DNA from: JADZFO01 sp964512635
GTDB taxonomy: Bacteria > 4484-113 > JAFGCY01
DNA: 64,000 bases
Reading direction: 5' to 3'
Assembly: GCA_964512635.1 (NCBI GenBank)
Contig: CAZEJB010000020.1
Coordinates: 1 to 64,000, forward strand
In this document: positions 51,337 to 59,217 of the stretch, one piece after another
Layout: each line of letters opens with the position of its first letter
How positions within the stretch are numbered: position 1 is the stretch's first letter
Translations under genes and position numbers: made by a program
Notes under the pieces: generated by a model
Told to the model about the DNA's origin: nothing
Seen by the model: only the letters and a program-made list of their open reading frames with translations
Database searches by the model: none

Positions 51337-53493
51337 TCAGTCCAGGGGGTTGTAGATCTGGATCAGGCGGTCCTGCTGGCTGACGATGTAGATGCTCTCC
51401 TGTCCAAGGGCAAAGCTGCTGAAGTAGAAGGTGTTCTCGCCATCCGGCTCGCGCATGTCCTCAATCACCGGGTTGCTGCCGTCGGCCGGCGGCTGGGTGT
51501 AATCGAAACGCGCCAGCCAGATCCTGCCGTCAGTGTCGGCGATGTAAATCCGCCCGTCCTTATCGACCGCCGCGCGGCTGTGGACATCACCATTGCCGAG
51601 GGGAAGAATCCAGAAGGGGCCGGAGATTTCCGGGCTGACACCATCAGTATCAAGGCGCACGCCGCGCAGCTCGGACTGGTCGCTCTCGCTGCCGTCCGTC
51701 GGCACCGGCTGGACAATGTAATCGGACTGCGCCACCCGCGAAGGGGCGACCAGCGGAATACCGCCCAGCAGGTAGGTGTCCTCCCGCAGGCCGGTGGTGG
51801 AATTGATCAGCAGGAGCTGGCCGTTTTCGGGATAGATGAACAGGCCGTCACGCAGCACGCAGCCGCCGGCCAGGTTCAGCGGCGTGCCCAGGTCGCGATA
51901 GTCCGAGTCCGGCAGCTCCTCGCCATCAGTCTGCTGCAGGCTGATGCAGTGCTGCACAAGGCCGATGGAAAAGCCCTCATAGGTACAGGGCCAGTTGAAG
52001 CTGGCATTAGCCGGATTGAAGGCCGCATCGGCGCTGAAGCGCATCGAGGCGTTCAAACTGGTGTTCTTCCAGGCCTCCGATCCATCCTGGTTCAGCGCCA
52101 GCGGGTGGGCCAGGCCGTCAGCCGCCGTGACCAGCACCCCTCCCGGGCCGATGTTGGGCGAGCTGTAGGGGCGGGAGTTGTCGTCGCGCACCGCGCCGAG
52201 GTTATGCTGGAACTTCAGCCCGCCGCTGGGCGTGACCCCGAAGAGGTAGCCATCCAGCACGGTGCTGCCCGTCAGGCCGACAACAAAATAGGCGTTTCCC
52301 GCGCTGTCCAGGCAGGGTGCCTGCGGCGGGCAGACGAAGCTCTTGCCCTCCGGTGCGTAGGCGTTGGTGTCAAAGCTGTAGCGCAGAGTCTGAAGGTCAG
52401 AGGTATAGCTCAGCAGGCGGCCGTCGCGGCTGAGGGCATAGACATTGCCGAGGGCGTCAATGACCGGCGAGGTACGGTTTTCGCCGCTGCTCTCGGCGCT
52501 GAGCGCCACGCTGTTGAAGCCCTCAAGGTTGGCCGGGCCGCTGCGCACAGCTGAGGTCCCGGAGCCATCGGCACTGCCGCCGAGACGTGGCCATAGTCCG
52601 CCGGCCAGCTTGAACTCCACCGGCAGGCCGCTGCTGGGGATCGCGCTGGCACTGGCGCTGAAGGGGCTCGACCCGTCAGCGTTGCGGGCGCGCAGCGCGA
52701 AGTAGTACAGCGTGCCGTTACTCAGGCCTTCAACCGACCAGCTTGTGGCCGTGCGGTCGAGGCTTTGGCTGAGCTGGGCGTCGCTGAGGTCGATCTGGGT
52801 TGCAAAGTAGACATCAATGCTGTCAGCCCGCGGGTCGGGATAGGCGTCCCATGACAGGGCCACCTGTGCATCGCTGGCCAGCGCGCTGAGCCCGCCGGGG
52901 GCGGGCAGGGGCGTACGGTTTTCCACCGTCAGTTCGGCATGGTTGTAGACAACCCTCCCGCCGTCGCTGACCACCGCGAAATACAGGTATCCCGCCGGGC
53001 TCAGATAGCGCGGGGCGGTATCGCCGAAGCTGTGCAGATAGTCGCTGGTGTGCGCCCCGCCCGAGGCTTCCCAGCGCTGGGCTTCCCAGTTGCCGAGATA
53101 GAGGAAATAGTGATCCTCGAGTTCGCTGACGAAGAGCTTAAGACTTGTCAGACTGAAGTTGCTGTCGAAGGGGCCGGCCTGGTAGAGCGCGTAGCCAATG
53201 CGGCCCAGCGAGGCGTTGATCGTCAGATCCGGCGGGTTGTTGTTGATTCCAAGGCTGGCGTCTGCAAAGTCTCCGCTGGGGATGCTGCTTGTCTCGGCCA
53301 GCTTGGTCTGGCGCGGTCCCTGGGGCTGGGCCGCATCAAGCTGGGCCAGGCCAGGCAGGCCAGGCAGGCCGGCAGCGCGGCCCGCGTCTTTTTCAATGCT
53401 GCTGCCGGAGTCCGGGGCGCAGGCGCCCGCCAGCAGGGCCAGCAGCAGCGCGGCGCAAAGCAGGGAGCGGCGCAAGATCGTCGTGTTCGCCAT
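51337..53493 (-). CDS. Large lipoprotein with a fibronectin-like domain and PQQ-like propeller
   Basis: 718 residues. Lipobox LLAGAC (about Cys25). A beta-rich region (about 85-200) resembles the corresponding part of the 36804 lipoprotein (LGRIGYALYQAG, YLYFAVVSDGG). A fibronectin type III-like domain follows (about 205-290, ALSWDAYPDPRADSIDVYFATQ). The C-terminal 420 residues have PQQ/WD-like blades (TSPVIDALGNVYALSRDGRLLSY, DSAGNAYFVVG, AAVDKDGRIYIADTDGRIW). It is surface-anchored, and scaffold or sensor functions are possible. It is convergent with the PLP enzyme. Confidence 0.82.
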   Translation of the reverse strand: MANTTILRRSLLCAALLLALLAGACAPDSGSSIEKDAGRAAGLPGLPGLAQLDAAQPQGPRQTKLAETSSIPSGDFADASLGINNNPPDLTINASLGRIGYALYQAGPFDSNFSLTSLKLFVSELEDHYFLYLGNWEAQRWEASGGAHTSDYLHSFGDTAPRYLSPAGYLYFAVVSDGGRVVYNHAELTVENRTPLPAPGGLSALASDAQVALSWDAYPDPRADSIDVYFATQIDLSDAQLSQSLDRTATSWSVEGLSNGTLYYFALRARNADGSSPFSASASAIPSSGLPVEFKLAGGLWPRLGGSADGSGTSAVRSGPANLEGFNSVALSAESSGENRTSPVIDALGNVYALSRDGRLLSYTSDLQTLRYSFDTNAYAPEGKSFVCPPQAPCLDSAGNAYFVVGLTGSTVLDGYLFGVTPSGGLKFQHNLGAVRDDNSRPYSSPNIGPGGVLVTAADGLAHPLALNQDGSEAWKNTSLNASMRFSADAAFNPANASFNWPCTYEGFSIGLVQHCISLQQTDGEELPDSDYRDLGTPLNLAGGCVLRDGLFIYPENGQLLLINSTTGLREDTYLLGGIPLVAPSRVAQSDYIVQPVPTDGSESDQSELRGVRLDTDGVSPEISGPFWILPLGNGDVHSRAAVDKDGRIYIADTDGRIWLARFDYTQPPADGSNPVIEDMREPDGENTFYFSSFALGQESIYIVSQQDRLIQIYNPLD

Positions 53494-53542
53494 TGATTTC
53501 AGCCAGCCAGAGTATAACTGCGGCCCCTGCTAACATCGCTGT

Positions 53543-54328
53543 ATGAGCTCTGTTAGCGCACAACCCGGCAGCGACGTAATCAAAGGCATCGTGCTGGCCG
53601 GCGGAACCGGCAGCCGCCTCTTCCCTTTGACCAAGGTGACCAACAAGCACCTGCTGCCGGTCGGACGCAAACCGATGATCTACTACCCGATCGAGAAGCT
53701 GGTCGAGGCCGGGATCGGCGAGATCCTGATCGTCACCGGCACCGAGCACATGGGTGATGTAGTCGGATTGCTGGGCAGCGGTAAGGACTTCGGCTGCCGC
53801 TTTACCTATAAGGTGCAGGACGAGGCCGGCGGCATCGCACAGGCGCTGGGCCTGGCCGAGAACTTCATCGGCGGCTCCAAGATGTGCGTGATCCTCGGCG
53901 ACAACATCTTTGAGGACTCGCTGGCCGAGGGTGTCGCCGCCTTCCGCCAAGCCCAGCCGCAAGCCGGGAGCATCGGCTGCGCGCACCTGTTCCTTAAGCC
54001 GGTGGAGGACCCGCAGCGCTTCGGAGTGGCGAGCGTGGCCCCGGGTCCGGACGGCTCGCCGGCCGGCGGACGGATCACGAAGATCGTCGAGAAGCCGGCG
54101 CAGCCGGAGAGCGACCTCGCCGTGACCGGCATCTATATGTACGGCCCGGAAGTCTTTGAGATCGTCCGCACGCTGAAGCCCTCCGGCCGCGGCGAGCTTG
54201 AGATCAGCGATGTGAACCAGAACTATGTCGAGCGCGGCAGCCTGGGCTATTCGCTCTTCAGCGGCTGGTGGACCGACGCCGGCACCTTCGAAAGCCTGGC
54301 ACATGCGAGTGAGCTGGTAGGCGGATAA
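53543..54328 (+). CDS. Glucose-1-phosphate thymidylyltransferase-like nucleotidyltransferase
   Basis: 261 residues, the short form. GIVLAGGTGSRLFPLTKVTNKHLLPVGRKPMIYYPIEKLVEAGI is the nucleotide-binding signature of RmlA-type sugar-1-phosphate nucleotidyltransferases; LGDNIFEDSL holds the metal-binding Asp and RITKIVEKP the sugar-phosphate Lys. The WTDAGTFESL end is typical. It makes dTDP-glucose or a related nucleotide sugar for surface glycans. No rmlBCD is adjacent. TAACAT ends six bases before the ATG. Confidence 0.9.
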   Translation: MSSVSAQPGSDVIKGIVLAGGTGSRLFPLTKVTNKHLLPVGRKPMIYYPIEKLVEAGIGEILIVTGTEHMGDVVGLLGSGKDFGCRFTYKVQDEAGGIAQALGLAENFIGGSKMCVILGDNIFEDSLAEGVAAFRQAQPQAGSIGCAHLFLKPVEDPQRFGVASVAPGPDGSPAGGRITKIVEKPAQPESDLAVTGIYMYGPEVFEIVRTLKPSGRGELEISDVNQNYVERGSLGYSLFSGWWTDAGTFESLAHASELVGG

Positions 54329-54338
54329 GAGTGACAGG

Positions 54339-55487
54339 ATGATTAGCCACCCTCCGCTGACCGCCCTCGCCACGCCGCAGCCGGCGGATGACCTCCTGCT
54401 GCTGCGGGTCACGCGCCTGAGCATGAAGCGCTGGTGGCGCAAGCTGGGCTGGTGGCTGCTGGCGAGCGCGCTGCTGCTGATTACGCTGGGCGAGCTGTCG
54501 CCGCAGCTGCGCAGTCTGATCAACTCCAGCTGGCAGCTCTCCGCGCAGTATCCGCTCCTGCTCAACAACGCCTTCGAGTTCCTCTTTTCCTGCGGCTGGC
54601 TTGTGCTGACCTTCTGCTGGATGCTGGCCGCACTTCGCGCCATGGCGCTGATCCGGGACAGCCTGGAGCATGAGGCGCTCAGCCGTGACCTGCTTTCCGG
54701 TCCCGGCGCCTTTATCCTGACCGCGGTTCAGGGACTGCCACTGGCGGCGCTTTTGCTGGCCGATGCGGTACTGGGGGCCGTCCTGCGCGAGATCCACATG
54801 ATTCCCGCGCGCTGGGGCATGCTGGGCAACAGCAGCCTCTGGCTGCGGCTGGCCGACGACCTTGGCAATTTCGCCGGTTCCCTCGGCGCGCTCGCACCCC
54901 TGGGACTGCTGCTCTGCTGGCTGCTGGTGCGGCATCCCCATGGCGCACGAATCTGGAAGCTGCTCCTGGTTTTCTCCGCGCTCGCAGTCCTGCTGCGCCT
55001 GCTGCCCGTTTCCAACAACACCATCCTGCGCTGGGAAGACTGGATGTGGAGCCTTGGCGCGGCCTATGGCCTGCTGCTGGCGGTACTGCTGGTCTGGGCC
55101 ACTCTGCGCGGCGGGCGCGAGCTGGCAAACACAGCCGCCGGACTGTGGCTCGCCAGCTGGTTTCTGGGGCTGGGATTTGAGTTCCTGCGGCCCCTGATCG
55201 CGCGGCTGCCTGCCGGGCTGGCCGCGCTGTGCCAGATTCTGGTGGCCTCGGCGGGCGGGGCCAGCGCCATGCTGCCCTGGGCCGGGATTCAGGAGTTCGG
55301 CCGGGGAAGGCTGCAGCAGCGCTTTGTGCTTAGCTGGCGGCTGTTGCAGATAGAAGACCTGCCGGTTCCAGCCTGGAGCGTGCTCGCTCTGTTGCTGTTG
55401 CAGCTGGCAATAATCTGGCTTGTCTATCGCGGACTGCTCAGGCTGGCGCGGCACAGCGACTCAAGTTTCTCAACTACAGACCGATAA
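54339..55487 (+). CDS. Multi-pass membrane protein of unknown function
   Basis: 382 residues with about seven to eight hydrophobic helices (for example WWLLASALLLITL, LLCWLLVRHP, LLLAVLLVWATL, VLALLLLQLAIIWLVY). It begins ten bases after the nucleotidyltransferase, so the two are probably co-transcribed. Charged loops are Arg-rich. No transporter, glycosyltransferase or O-antigen motif is recognisable. Its TAA stop overlaps an ATG, but that downstream frame probably is not the real flgM start. Confidence 0.7.
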   Translation: MISHPPLTALATPQPADDLLLLRVTRLSMKRWWRKLGWWLLASALLLITLGELSPQLRSLINSSWQLSAQYPLLLNNAFEFLFSCGWLVLTFCWMLAALRAMALIRDSLEHEALSRDLLSGPGAFILTAVQGLPLAALLLADAVLGAVLREIHMIPARWGMLGNSSLWLRLADDLGNFAGSLGALAPLGLLLCWLLVRHPHGARIWKLLLVFSALAVLLRLLPVSNNTILRWEDWMWSLGAAYGLLLAVLLVWATLRGGRELANTAAGLWLASWFLGLGFEFLRPLIARLPAGLAALCQILVASAGGASAMLPWAGIQEFGRGRLQQRFVLSWRLLQIEDLPVPAWSVLALLLLQLAIIWLVYRGLLRLARHSDSSFSTTDR

Positions 55488-55574
55488 TGAGACTGAGTGC
55501 ATATATTCAGAGGGCGCTGGCGCTGCCGGTCGCCCAAGTTCTGCTTGCTTTTTCCGATTTTCCAGAAATTCCCC

Positions 55575-55601
55575 TCAAGCCCCTGCGCCGGCCGCCGATA
55601 A
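55575..55601 (+). promoter_or_regulatory. Flagellar sigma-28-type promoter upstream of flgM
   Basis: A perfect GCCGATAA -10 (55594-55601) preceded by exactly 11 bases and TCAAGCCC, a partial match to the TAAAGTTT -35. It would give a 5' leader of about 190 bases. flgM is a usual sigma-28 target. Confidence 0.65.
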
Positions 55602-55795
55602 AGCTTTTGGAGAAGTCTAGTCCAGCTCCCGAAGGCCAGTGCGGCCCTCCGGGGACAAGGACGAAACCGGCTCCTAGTTTTGGGGAACAGGTGGTTGGCA
55701 GCGTTTCTGCTCAGGGCGAGGCCCGGCGTGGTGAGACGCTTCGCGTGACGCGAAGCAGAAATGCTGATAAGCTTGGAAAGGGAAAGGTGACGGAT

Positions 55796-56095
55796 ATGAA
55801 AATCGACGACGTACGCGGATTGGTCAGCATCGGGCAGACCGGACTTGACCCCAAGAAGGCCAAGGTCGAAGCGCCCGGCAAGACTGAGGTGCCGGCGGAG
55901 TCCGACAAGGTCGAGCTCTCCAGCCAGGCCCAGACGCTGCACGGCATCACGGTCGAGCGCCCGGACCCCGGCGCCCGTGCCGCCATGGTTGAGGAACTCA
56001 AGCGCCAGGTCGAGGCCGGGACGCTGAGCATCAACCCTGACAAGATTGCCGAGAACATGGCCGACAGCCCCGCGCTGGCCGACCTGATCGGCTAA
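55796..56095 (+). CDS. flgM: Negative regulator of flagellin synthesis (anti-sigma-28)
   Basis: 99 residues, normal length. FlgM binds sigma-28 (FliA/SigD) and keeps it inactive until the hook is finished and FlgM is exported. DKVELSSQAQTLHG and VEELKRQVEAGTLSINPDKIAENM match the conserved sigma-binding half. GGAAAGG precedes this ATG. A longer frame from 55487 contains the promoter and reads as low-complexity sequence, so I reject it. It is the first gene of flgM-flgN-flgK-flgL. Confidence 0.88.
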   Translation: MKIDDVRGLVSIGQTGLDPKKAKVEAPGKTEVPAESDKVELSSQAQTLHGITVERPDPGARAAMVEELKRQVEAGTLSINPDKIAENMADSPALADLIG

Positions 56096-56256
56096 ACCCG
56101 ACCTGAAAAAGCTGCCTGCCCGGGCGGACCCGGTTCTGCCCGGAGCAGCGGCAGCCGCTTAACACACCCCTAACAGCAGGCGCAGTGATGCGCGGCGCCG
56201 TCTGGCGCGGCACCGTTTGGCGCGACCACAGACCCACGGAAGTTGAGGAGATATCG

Positions 56257-56790
56257 ATGCATATTACGGAGACAAGTGAGATGAGCATCTCAGTTCTGGA
56301 CAACCTTTACAACCAGCTTGCTGAACAGCTGGAGATGCTGCTGAGCCTGCGTGACCTTGGTCAGCAGAAGCAGGAAGCTCTGGTGAAGTGCCGCCTGGAT
56401 CTGCTGCAGGGTCTCTCCGAGCGGGAGATCCAGCTCAGCGGCCAGCTGGCGGAGATGGAGGCCCGGCGCATCAACGCAATTGCCGGCGTCGCCGCCGAGG
56501 GCCTCTTCAGCCCCGGGGCGGAGCCCGAGGAAGAGACTCTGGCGCGCCTTGTTCCACGCCTGCCCCTGGTGGAGCAGCCGCGCTTCATCAAGCTGCTGCC
56601 GGAGTTCAACGCGGTTACCCGAGAGCTCAGCGAACTGCGCGAGCACAACGAGGCGCTGACCATCAACCTGCTGGACTACACGGGCATGGTGATGCGCCTG
56701 CTGACGGCGGACGGCCCGGCGAACCACTATGGCGCCAGCGGCCAGATGCAAAGCGCCCCCAGCCGGGCGATGCTGGACAGCAGGGTTTAG
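56257..56790 (+). CDS. flgN: Flagellar export chaperone for FlgK/FlgL
   Basis: 177 residues, mostly helical. It should hold the hook-junction proteins FlgK and FlgL before export. The family is weakly conserved; the call rests on the long heptad helices (LYNQLAEQLEMLLSLRDLGQ, LVKCRLDLLQGLSEREIQL), length and position between flgM and flgK. GAGGAG lies six bases before this ATG. The inverted-repeat cassette with the four-helix-bundle gene begins within its stop codon. Confidence 0.8.
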   Translation: MHITETSEMSISVLDNLYNQLAEQLEMLLSLRDLGQQKQEALVKCRLDLLQGLSEREIQLSGQLAEMEARRINAIAGVAAEGLFSPGAEPEEETLARLVPRLPLVEQPRFIKLLPEFNAVTRELSELREHNEALTINLLDYTGMVMRLLTADGPANHYGASGQMQSAPSRAMLDSRV

Positions 56791-57310
56791 GTTACAGGGG
56801 ACAGGGGACAGTAAGACCAGGAGCGGCTAGCCGAGGATCCTGCTCCTGAGGACTGTGAGCATTTTGCTCACCTCCTCAATCAATCCAAGAAGTTCTCGGG
56901 CGTCCGATTGGCTAACATATCCCAGCCTTACGCTAAGCATTGTGAACGTCTCCGTCTCCATCAAGGAGCCCTTTGCCATTGCCAGGAAATGTGCATAGTC
57001 CCTCCTGGTCGACCTGGCATGACCCTCCGCTATGTTTCCAGGAACGGCAGCCGCAGACCTGGTTAACTGATCGGTCAGTCTGTAAGTCTCCTGCTTAGGG
57101 AATCTCGACGAAAGTGCATAAACCGTTACCGCCAGGTCCATCGACTTTTGCCAAACAACCAAATCCCTGTGCGAGTCGATTCTCATGTTTCCTGCCCCAA
57201 TGTAGTTTGATTGTAAAGAATAGCAGCAAAAGTAAATTTTTGACATATGTAACATAGTTGATGTCATGAGTTCCTTCCTACTGTCACCTGTAACCTGTCC
57301 CCTGTAACCT
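56789..57310. mobile_element. Four-helix-bundle gene cassette with inverted-repeat ends
   Basis: The left end (from 56789) and the right end (to 57310) share a 17-bp inverted repeat, AGGTTACAGGGGACAGG, with a further GACAGTA in both; the right arm has one extra TTACAGG unit. The unit starts at the flgN stop codon and lies 96 bases before flgK. I found no flanking direct repeat. Confidence 0.6.
56827..57186 (-). CDS. Four-helix-bundle protein (S23/IVP-like)
   Basis: 119 residues. HRDLVVWQKSMDLAVTVYAL, LTDQLTRSAAAVPGNIAEGHAR and DYAHFLAMAKGSLMETETF are the signature of the small four-helix-bundle family first seen in 23S rRNA intervening sequences and related to the Avd protein of diversity-generating retroelements. 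It is antisense to the flagellar operon and interrupts it. AGGA precedes the ATG at 57186; a longer frame runs through the right inverted repeat. Its base composition is visibly less GC-rich than the flagellar genes. No reverse transcriptase is near. Confidence 0.85.
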   Translation of the reverse strand: MRIDSHRDLVVWQKSMDLAVTVYALSSRFPKQETYRLTDQLTRSAAAVPGNIAEGHARSTRRDYAHFLAMAKGSLMETETFTMLSVRLGYVSQSDARELLGLIEEVSKMLTVLRSRILG

Positions 57311-57342
57311 TGAGCCAAAGGCCACGGAGTGCCGCCCTACCT

Positions 57343-57369
57343 TCAGAACGCCCCCCGTCCTGCCGATAA
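57343..57369 (+). promoter_or_regulatory. Possible sigma-28 promoter upstream of flgK
   Basis: A perfect GCCGATAA (57362-57369) 37 bases before the flgK start. The -35 at 11-base spacing (TCAGAACG) is poor. It lies downstream of the cassette, so it could restore flgK expression after the insertion. Confidence 0.5.
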
Positions 57370-57405
57370 AACCACCGGGAGATTCTGTTTGGATGGAGGA
57401 TCAGT

Positions 57406-59214
57406 ATGATCCGCGGCGCTTTCCTGGGGCTTGAAACCGCGCGCAAGGGCATTATGGCCGCCCGCGCGGGGCTGGATACCACCGGTCACAACATTGCCAA
57501 TGCCGGCACCGAAGGCTATAGCCGCCAGCGCGCGGTTACCACCGCGAGCAGCCCGATTGCGCTGCCCGGGGCCTTTTTCACGCTGCGGCCGGGCATGCTC
57601 GGCACCGGCGCGGAGATCACCAGCATCACCCGCATCCGCAGCCAGTTTGTTGACGCCCAGATCCAGTATGAGGGCTCATCCGCATCGCACCTTGGAATGC
57701 TCTCCAACGGCCTGCGCCGGGTTGAGGACATCTTCGGCGAGCCTGCCGACGCCCGTTTCTCGGGCTTGATGGACTCCTTCTTCAATGCCTGGGAAGACCT
57801 TTCCAATGATCCCGAAAGCCTGGCCGCCCGCACCAACCTGCGCGAGTCAGCCCAGAGCCTGACTGACTATGTCAACGGCGTGGACTTCTCGCTGAAACGC
57901 GAGGTTGAGGACATCAACACGCAGATCCGCGGCCAGGTCGACCAGGTCAATACCCTGACCAGTCAGATCGCTGACGTCAACAAGCAGATCACACGTTCCG
58001 AGACCACCGGCGCGCGGCTGAGCGTCAAGGCCAATGACCTGCTGGACAAGCGCGACCAGCTGGTGGAGCAGCTCTCCAAGCTGGTCAATGTGCGCCAGCT
58101 CGACAGCCCCGACGGCAGCGTTAACATCCTGATGGACGGCCACCCCCTGGTGACCGGTGGCGACGCGCACGCCCTGACCCTGCGATCCAAAAGCAATGAC
58201 CCCAGCAAGCTGAGCCTGGAGTTCAAGGAGAGCGGCATTCCCGCGCCCCTGCACAGCGGCGAGCTGGGCGGCCTGTTTGAGCTGCGGGATGTGCAGATCC
58301 CGGCGGTGCGCGACAAGTTCGCTACCCTGATCACCGCCTTCACCAACCAGGTGAACAAGGTCCACCAGCAGGGCTATGGGCTTGACGGCACCAAGGGCCG
58401 CAACTTCTTTACCGACACACAGACCCGCAAAGTCACCGGCACGCTCTTCCTGCCTGCCGGCACGACGCTTGATACGACCATCGACACGCTTGGAATCACC
58501 AGCGGCGACTTCTTCATCCAGGGCCAGCGGATCGAAATCTCAGCCGAAGAAGTACTGCCCGGCCAGGCCATCAACCTGCGCAGCCTGCTGCAGCGCATTG
58601 AAGGCGCCAGCGTCGATATCCGCGCCGAGATCAACAGCGACGCCGGCGCGCCGCGCATTGAAATCAGCCAGTACAACCCGGCCTATGGCAGCGACAGCCT
58701 GCAGGTCCAGGACGGCAACTCGAACTTCTTTGAAGTCACCGGGCTGGACAAGGCGCAGGTCAATGACATGTCGCTGGACCCGCCTTACGACAACTCGCTG
58801 TCGGGCTTCCGCCTCAGCACCAACATCCTTAACGACCTGGATGCGATTGCCGCTACCGGCGACGATGGCCTTGGCTTCCCCGGGCCCGGCGATAACCGCA
58901 CGGCCCTGGCGATAGCCGACCTGAAGAACAACGCCAGCGCGCTGTTTGGGGCGACATACGGCGAGTACTTCGAAAGCACGATCGCCGTTCTCGGCGCCAC
59001 CGCCCAGACTGCCGAACGGGCCGAGGCCAGCCAGAGTCTCGTGCTGCAGCAGCTTGAAGAGCGGCGCCAGGAAATCAGCGGCGTCAACCTCGACGAGGAA
59101 GCGGTGCAGCTGATCAAGTATCAGAAGGCCTTTGAAGCCAGCGCCCGCGCGCTGAGCGCGATTGATGAAACTCTGGACCTGATCGTCAACCGACTGGGAA
59201 CGGTGGGGAGATAA
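57406..59214 (+). CDS. flgK: Flagellar hook-associated protein 1
   Basis: 602 residues, slightly longer than usual. It is the first hook-filament junction protein. The N-terminus (GLETARKGIMAARAGLDTTGHNIANAGTEGYSRQ) and C-terminus (GVNLDEEAVQLIKYQKAFEASARALSAIDETLDLIVNRLG) are the conserved D0/D1 helices that join axial flagellar proteins. Exported through the flagellar type III system. GGAGG lies six bases upstream. It is three bases from flgL. Confidence 0.95.
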   Translation: MIRGAFLGLETARKGIMAARAGLDTTGHNIANAGTEGYSRQRAVTTASSPIALPGAFFTLRPGMLGTGAEITSITRIRSQFVDAQIQYEGSSASHLGMLSNGLRRVEDIFGEPADARFSGLMDSFFNAWEDLSNDPESLAARTNLRESAQSLTDYVNGVDFSLKREVEDINTQIRGQVDQVNTLTSQIADVNKQITRSETTGARLSVKANDLLDKRDQLVEQLSKLVNVRQLDSPDGSVNILMDGHPLVTGGDAHALTLRSKSNDPSKLSLEFKESGIPAPLHSGELGGLFELRDVQIPAVRDKFATLITAFTNQVNKVHQQGYGLDGTKGRNFFTDTQTRKVTGTLFLPAGTTLDTTIDTLGITSGDFFIQGQRIEISAEEVLPGQAINLRSLLQRIEGASVDIRAEINSDAGAPRIEISQYNPAYGSDSLQVQDGNSNFFEVTGLDKAQVNDMSLDPPYDNSLSGFRLSTNILNDLDAIAATGDDGLGFPGPGDNRTALAIADLKNNASALFGATYGEYFESTIAVLGATAQTAERAEASQSLVLQQLEERRQEISGVNLDEEAVQLIKYQKAFEASARALSAIDETLDLIVNRLGTVGR

Positions 59215-59217
59215 GTA

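Noticed and set aside
55487..55795. N-terminal extension of flgM starting at the overlapping TAATG
   Set aside because: It contains a sigma-28-type promoter, reads as low-complexity sequence, and normal FlgM length is obtained from 55796.
56827..57310. Diversity-generating retroelement based on the Avd-like protein
   Set aside because: There is no reverse transcriptase, template repeat or variable repeat in the window; only the four-helix-bundle gene is present.
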